From Bacteroidota bacterium (GTDB lineage: Bacteria > Bacteroidota > Bacteroidia > Bacteroidales > P3), in NCBI GenBank assembly GCA_023415495.1, contig JAEZKK010000033.1, positions 1-26,005 on the forward strand: a stretch of 26,005 nt of DNA, read 5' to 3'. Below the pieces are notes generated by a model. That model saw only the letters and a program-made list of their open reading frames with translations. It searched no databases and had not been told where the DNA came from. A program made the translations under genes and the position numbers. Shown here one piece after another: positions 23,731-26,005 of the stretch; within the stretch, counting starts at the first letter, position 1, and each line of letters begins with the position of its first letter.

Positions 23731-25653
23731 TTATCTTTTGTTTTTTTGTCTTTGTTCAACCAAAGTTTTATTTTGTTTTTCCAATGCTTCTATTCTTTCT
23801 TGCCATTTAGACTTCTTTATTGGCTTATTTGAATTTCTTTTTAATGTGTCTAATACCTTTTGCTCATTAATAGTTTTCTTAATAACCCACACTTGTATAA
23901 AGGTAATACACATGGAGATAAAATAATAGTAATTTAATGCAGCTGAGAAGCTATTCAATACAAATAACATCATAACTGGCATTAAATACATCATAGTTTT
24001 CATTCCTGGCATTGAATTAGTGCCTTGTTGTTGTTGCATTGTCATCCTTGTATAGAAGATTTGAGCCACTGTCATAAGCAAACAAAACAAACTAACATGG
24101 GAGCCATAGAAAGGAATGGTAAATGGTAGATTTAAGATTGAATCATAACTTGAAAGGTCATCTGCCCAAAGGAAGGATTGCTGACGCAATTCAATCGATG
24201 CTGGGAAGAAACGGAACATTGCAATAAGGATAGGGAATTGGAGAATCATAGGTAAGCACCCTGCCATTGGATTAATCCCTGCCCTCTTATATAGAGCCAT
24301 AACAGCTTTTTGTTTCTCCATTGCCTGTTCTTGCTTAGGGAATTTCTCATTTATTTTCTGAACCTCGGGCTGAATAACCTTCATCTTCGCAGTTGAAGAG
24401 AATGATTTATAAGCAAGAGGGAATAAAACTATTTTCACAAGAATAGTAAGTACAAGGATAATTATCCCCATATTCCAGTCAAACTGACTAAGGAAGTCAA
24501 ATACTGGAATAATTGCGAAACGATTAACCCATTGCATTAGGAAGAAGCCCCATCCCAGAGGGATGATTCTTTCCATATCTATATCGTAATCCTTGATAAC
24601 GTTATATTTATTTGGACCAAAGAAAAAGTCCATAGAATAAGCAAACTCGGGATTCTCTGCATCATAAGGAATAGAAACAGAGGTCTTCATTGTTCTTAGA
24701 TATAATGAATCTTTTGCTGCTTTATCCTCATCAGTAATAGTTTGCATATGTGATGAAAGAAACTTCTCATTTTTTGCAATAATAGATGTTGAGAAGAATT
24801 GTTGTTTGAAAGAAATCCATTTAATTTCATAATCCTCACTCTTCTTATCATCCTTACCATTTTCTTTTAAATAATCAACTTCAACCTTCTTATCATCCTC
24901 ATACATATAGTAAATAGAAGAGTTATTAACCTCTACCTTTCTATCCTTTTCCTGTTTTTGAAGAAGGGTTTGCCACTCAAATTCTAAGAAACTAAGGTCA
25001 GAGATTTTACCCTTAACATTTTTAAATGCAATATCATATCCTATTCTATAATCATTACCTCTAATAATATATTTAAAATCCATATAAGAAGTAGAGAGAG
25101 AATCAAGGCTTGCTCGGAATATTAAGATTAATGAGTCTCCTTCTTTTATATTTATAGGTTTTGTAAAATCGTGTTTAGAAACTAATTGAAAGTATAAATC
25201 TTTTGTTCTAACAATATTTTGCCCAACACTAAGATTCAAACCATATTGGTTGCCATTATCCTTAAATAATGTTACTGGTTGCTTATTATAAGTAAGATAA
25301 TCTTTTAGAGTTACTTCTTTAATTAATGCTCCGTGAGTAGAGAATTTAATATCTAATAATTGATTAGAAATCTTTATCTCCTTTTCCTCACCCTTAGCAT
25401 TTAAAGCAAAAGCACCAAAGGTAGATAAATCGTTTGATTCAATCAGAGAATCACTTAGAGAAATTGTATCAGTTGTTTTGTTTAAATCCTCTTCTTCAAG
25501 GGATTTGGCTAATTGGTTTTTTACATTAATAATCGAATCCTGCTTTCTTTTCGCCTCAGCTCTCTCCTCTTGGCTTGGAGCTGTCCATATTCCATAACCA
25601 ATAAATACTGCAAAAATAAGAACCAGCCCTATCAGTGTCTTTTTATCCAACAT
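23731..25653 (-). CDS. yidC: membrane protein insertase YidC
   Basis: Inserts and folds inner-membrane proteins, alone or with SecYEG. It has 640 residues, in the range for Bacteroidota. An N-terminal membrane segment (TLIGLVLIFAVFIGYGIW, residues 5-22) precedes a charged linker. The periplasmic beta-sandwich domain follows, to about residue 365. Then comes the conserved core with its five helices, including GIIILVLTILVKIVLFPLAY, the cytoplasmic hairpin KMKVIQPEVQKI, and AGINPMAGCLPMILQFPILI. The C-terminus is strongly basic. The promoter at 25703..25733 gives it a short leader, and nhaD follows in the same direction. Confidence 0.97.
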   Translation of the reverse strand: MLDKKTLIGLVLIFAVFIGYGIWTAPSQEERAEAKRKQDSIINVKNQLAKSLEEEDLNKTTDTISLSDSLIESNDLSTFGAFALNAKGEEKEIKISNQLLDIKFSTHGALIKEVTLKDYLTYNKQPVTLFKDNGNQYGLNLSVGQNIVRTKDLYFQLVSKHDFTKPINIKEGDSLILIFRASLDSLSTSYMDFKYIIRGNDYRIGYDIAFKNVKGKISDLSFLEFEWQTLLQKQEKDRKVEVNNSSIYYMYEDDKKVEVDYLKENGKDDKKSEDYEIKWISFKQQFFSTSIIAKNEKFLSSHMQTITDEDKAAKDSLYLRTMKTSVSIPYDAENPEFAYSMDFFFGPNKYNVIKDYDIDMERIIPLGWGFFLMQWVNRFAIIPVFDFLSQFDWNMGIIILVLTILVKIVLFPLAYKSFSSTAKMKVIQPEVQKINEKFPKQEQAMEKQKAVMALYKRAGINPMAGCLPMILQFPILIAMFRFFPASIELRQQSFLWADDLSSYDSILNLPFTIPFYGSHVSLFCLLMTVAQIFYTRMTMQQQQGTNSMPGMKTMMYLMPVMMLFVLNSFSAALNYYYFISMCITFIQVWVIKKTINEQKVLDTLKRNSNKPIKKSKWQERIEALEKQNKTLVEQRQKNKR

Positions 25654-25702
25654 ATTAGTAATTTTATTTTTATATCTTTATTTGTCTATCTTTTAGAATT
25701 TG

Positions 25703-25733
25703 CAAAGGTAATAAAAATTATTATCTTGCCAAA
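25703..25733 (-). promoter_or_regulatory. yidC: yidC promoter
   Basis: On the minus strand TTTG (25730..25733), a 19-nt spacer and TACCTTTG (25703..25710) fit the Bacteroidota consensus exactly. The -33 box lies within the last codons of the upstream acetyltransferase gene. Transcription should start near 25696, about 43 nt before the yidC ATG. Confidence 0.75.
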
Positions 25734-26005
25734 CGCATTGCAAAATGAGGGATATTTTCTTCGTAAAATCTTTGTCCATAGGTTTGAAATCCAAGCTTCT
25801 GATAAAATCCTATTACTCTTTCCTGAGAGTGTAGCATTATCTCTATTTTCTTTTCTTTTAATATATCTAATATATATTCCATTATCTCTTTACCAATATC
25901 CTTACCCCTAAATTCTTGTAATACAGCTACTCTTTCTATTTTTATCTTACCCTCCTTTTCTCTATATCTTAATGTTGCACATGGATATCCTTGATAATAT
26001 GCTAA
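25721..26005 (-). CDS. GNAT family N-acetyltransferase, 3' part only
   Basis: The last 94 codons of a gene that begins outside the window. It shows GNAT motif A: a strand IERVAVLQEF, then the acetyl-CoA pyrophosphate loop RGKDIGKEIM. This is followed by an ILKEKK helix, a strand IEIMLHSQERV and motif B GFYQKLGFQTYGQRFYEENIPH. It resembles the ElaA/GCN5-type small acetyltransferases. The substrate cannot be told. The stop codon at 25721..25723 is 67 bases before the yidC start, and the yidC promoter overlaps its 3' end. Confidence 0.85.
   Translation of the reverse strand, partial: LAYYQGYPCATLRYREKEGKIKIERVAVLQEFRGKDIGKEIMEYILDILKEKKIEIMLHSQERVIGFYQKLGFQTYGQRFYEENIPHFAMRLAR

Noticed and set aside
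25513..25911. Plus-strand open frame of 132 codons across the yidC start
   Set aside because: It is antisense to yidC and the acetyltransferase, and its hydrophobic composition follows from AT-rich antisense sequence.

Overview
The window looks like a piece of a Bacteroidota chromosome, probably Bacteroidales-like. It is AT-rich. One enormous surface protein ends in a type IX secretion (T9SS) C-terminal sorting domain. Promoter-like sites match the Bacteroidota pattern TTTG-N19-TANNTTTG. Ribosome binding sites are weak and A-rich, and the OstA-type, PepSY-like and YidC proteins are of the Bacteroidota kind. All genes lie on the minus strand except one small secreted protein (12713..13147) and a crcB remnant (22081..22263).

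Left edge (1..664): no gene. It holds a MITE/REP-like element with nested inverted repeats, two strong palindromes sharing a GGTA(C/G)CTACC-type core, a possible leftward promoter and the terminator of the giant gene. 665..12406: a single 3913-residue secreted mosaic protein with adhesin-type modules and two beta-helices. 12407..12712: a divergent promoter region serving the giant gene and a small secreted protein of unknown function.

13313..19038: a tight minus-strand cluster read as purA, a PepSY-like periplasmic protein, an OstA/LptA-like protein, grpE and dnaJ. It ends in a 24-bp hairpin terminator whose loop is complementary to two neighbouring 14-mer repeats. 19135..21959: a metabolic group read as fabG, a Cys/Met-metabolism PLP enzyme and a BadF/BadG-type sugar kinase. 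22000..22374: a decayed crcB (fluoride channel) fragment and convergent terminators. 22375..26005: a GNAT acetyltransferase (cut by the window edge), yidC and nhaD.

The housekeeping genes are ordinary. Envelope building recurs as a theme: membrane protein insertion (YidC), LPS transport (OstA-like), fatty-acid synthesis (FabG), chaperones (GrpE/DnaJ) and a T9SS client. I found no CRISPR array, tRNA, rRNA, transposase or phage gene, and no clear new multi-gene system. The best leads are the intergenic repeat structures at 403..496 and 13153..13253, the giant mosaic protein and the crcB remnant.
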